Shown here: positions 6,841 through 7,242 of the stretch, one piece after another
Layout: every line of letters starts with the position of its first letter
How positions within the stretch are numbered: position 1 is the first letter of the stretch
NCBI GenBank assembly: GCA_007117575.1
Contig: SKGH01000062.1
Span: forward strand, 1 to 7,242
Reading direction: 5' to 3'
Length of the DNA: 7,242 nt
From: Candidatus Kaiserbacteria bacterium
Lineage (GTDB): Bacteria; Patescibacteriota; Minisyncoccia; Phycocordibacterales; UBA918
Translations under genes and position numbers: made by a program
The notes under the pieces: generated by a model
Databases searched by the model: none
What the model was told of the DNA's origin: nothing
Seen by the model: only the letters and a program-made list of their open reading frames with translations

Positions 6841-6890
6841 TAAAGTCAAATTTTTTACCCTAATTTAACCCTGATTTTTACTTGACTTTA
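6841..6890. repeat. 9-bp inverted repeat with internal TTTACCC-like repeats
   Basis: TAAAGTCAA (6841-6849) and TTGACTTTA (6882-6890) are perfect inverted arms with a 32-nt loop. The motif TTTACCC occurs at 6854-6860 and 6887-6893, with a variant TTTAACCC between them. On each strand the right-hand arm reads TTGACT, a fair -35 match, but no good -10 follows at 16-18 bp. It could be a weak terminator for the small membrane gene or a regulatory site. Confidence 0.4.
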
Positions 6891-6930
6891 CCCAGCTTAA
6901 TACTACTGTCCCGTTAACCAGTATTCACCG

Positions 6931-7128
6931 TTACTCAGACAGAGGTGATGGTACGTCTGTAGAGGTTTTTGATGGAATGTAATCATATGGAATATATGAA
7001 CTAGGATAAAATATATAACTTAGCACTATAGTAATAGTAAATACCGCTACCACTATAGCAAAATAAAACCAGTCTTTTTTTTGATTAGTAAAATTCCGCT
7101 CTGGAAGTTGTGCTGACTTTTTATAGGC
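6931..7128 (-). CDS. Small single-pass membrane protein, no start codon in frame (damaged or frameshifted)
   Basis: The frame is open for 65 codons and ends in TAA (6933-6931). The translation looks like a real protein: a basic hydrophilic head (codons 2-19, including PERNFTNQKKDW), one membrane helix (about codons 20-40, rich in Val, Ile, Phe, Ala, Thr) and a Tyr/Pro/Ser-rich tail of 25 residues. The Lys/Arg-rich head predicts N-in, C-out topology. I do not recognise the family. A TAG at 7131-7129 closes the frame upstream, and there is no ATG, GTG or TTG before the helix; the first GTG (codon 26) would cut it. So the 5' end may have been lost, a frameshift may be used, or the start is unusual. 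An A8 run (minus strand, 7082-7075) joins another open frame to this one by a -1 slip. The gene faces the same way as the Clp ATPase, about 240 bp upstream of it. Confidence 0.45.
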   Translation of the reverse strand, partial: AYKKSAQLPERNFTNQKKDWFYFAIVVAVFTITIVLSYIFYPSSYIPYDYIPSKTSTDVPSPLSE

Positions 7129-7218
7129 CTATCCCCGAACTCGATTTCTCGCACTTTTCTAGGAATTTCATAGCTTAACCACGTGAGTTAAATGGTCAAA
7201 ATGTGAGTTCGGGGCCAT
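7121..7218 (-). other. Two overlapping 16-codon mini reading frames
   Basis: On the minus strand ATG 7218-7216 opens MAPNSHFDHLTHVVKL, whose TGA (7170-7168) overlaps ATG 7171-7169. That second ATG opens MKFLEKCEKSSSGIGL, which ends in TAA at 7123-7121, slightly overlapping the open frame of the small membrane protein (from 7128). The chained ATGA arrangement would suit translational coupling or a leader region. The frames are very short, lack clear ribosome sites and may be chance. I do not recognise either peptide. Confidence 0.2.
7133..7214. repeat. 82-bp segment bounded by a perfect 10-bp inverted repeat
   Basis: CCCCGAACTC (7133-7142) and GAGTTCGGGG (7205-7214) pair perfectly and are the most GC-rich patch in this AT-rich end. 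Directly abutting the left arm is a 10-bp palindrome, ATAGGCCTAT (7123-7132). Inside is a second inverted repeat, TTAAC/GTTAA (7175-7179 and 7187-7191), around CACGTG, plus a direct repeat GTGAGTT (7183-7189 and 7203-7209). No target duplication flanks the arms. It could be a structured RNA, a small repeat element or a recombination site. Confidence 0.45.
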
Positions 7219-7242
7219 AATAAAACATACGAACGTCCACTC

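Larger units (their letters stand above)
6694..6930. other. Upstream region of the Clp ATPase gene, no gene seen
   Basis: This AT-rich spacer has no supported reading frame. It contains a 17-bp palindrome (6820-6836), a 9-bp inverted repeat (6841-6890), a TTAACTTAA palindrome (6705-6713) and a 21-bp-spaced direct repeat (6720-6748). The last few tens of bases next to 6931 form the 3' flank of the small membrane gene: AATAC-T-ACTG (6899-6908) pairs with CAGTATT (6919-6925) with one bulge, but no T-tract follows. No CIRCE-type heat-shock operator is recognisable. Confidence 0.5.

Noticed and set aside
7173..7193. Integron attC-like pair (GCTTAAC / GTTAAAT matching RYYYAAC and GTTRRRY)
   Set aside because: Only 21 bp separate the outer ends, far shorter than known attC sites, and there is no integrase or cassette structure.
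7133..7214. Miniature inverted-repeat transposon
   Set aside because: No target-site duplication flanks the arms (CCTAT versus CCATA), and a second copy cannot be checked within the window. Kept only as an inverted-repeat segment.
1..7242. CRISPR array, insertion sequence or toxin-antitoxin pair
   Set aside because: No regularly spaced repeats, transposase motifs or paired small genes with recognisable domains are present.

Overview
The window looks bacterial and most likely comes from a small-genome member of the Patescibacteria (candidate phyla radiation). This is inferred from a Pif1-family helicase with a C-terminal helix-turn-helix, a Clp ATPase mixing ClpC and ClpB traits, an orphan flavoenzyme, and AT-rich spacers without clear Shine-Dalgarno sites. 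No rRNA or marker gene confirms it. The standard code fits: TGA ends both the helicase and the Clp ATPase genes, which argues against the lineages that read TGA as glycine.

Layout. Positions 1-243 hold no supported gene, only short palindromes. A Pif1/RecD-like helicase runs leftward (244-1929). A 49-bp divergent spacer with a perfect TATAAT and a 10-bp inverted repeat separates it from a rightward FAD-linked oxidoreductase of the GlcD/YdiJ type (1979-3901). An 89-bp convergent spacer with nested inverted repeats follows. A 900-residue Clp/Hsp100 ATPase runs leftward (3991-6693). Its upstream region (6694-6930) has palindromes and weak promoter-like sites. The right end (6931-7242) carries an apparently start-less small single-pass membrane protein on the minus strand, preceded by an 82-bp segment bounded by a perfect 10-bp inverted repeat.

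The three large genes are divergent or convergent, so they are not one operon and nothing shows a shared pathway. They cover genome maintenance (helicase), a 2-hydroxyacid-type oxidation (flavoenzyme) and protein quality control (Clp ATPase). I see no mobile-element gene, CRISPR array, tRNA or rRNA. The best leads are the Clp ATPase (ClpB-size middle domain plus ClpC-type ClpP-docking loop), the very basic N-terminal tail on a flavoenzyme that lacks the YdiJ Fe-S half, the apparently leaderless flavoenzyme promoter inside an inverted repeat, and the damaged or frameshifted small membrane gene at the right edge.
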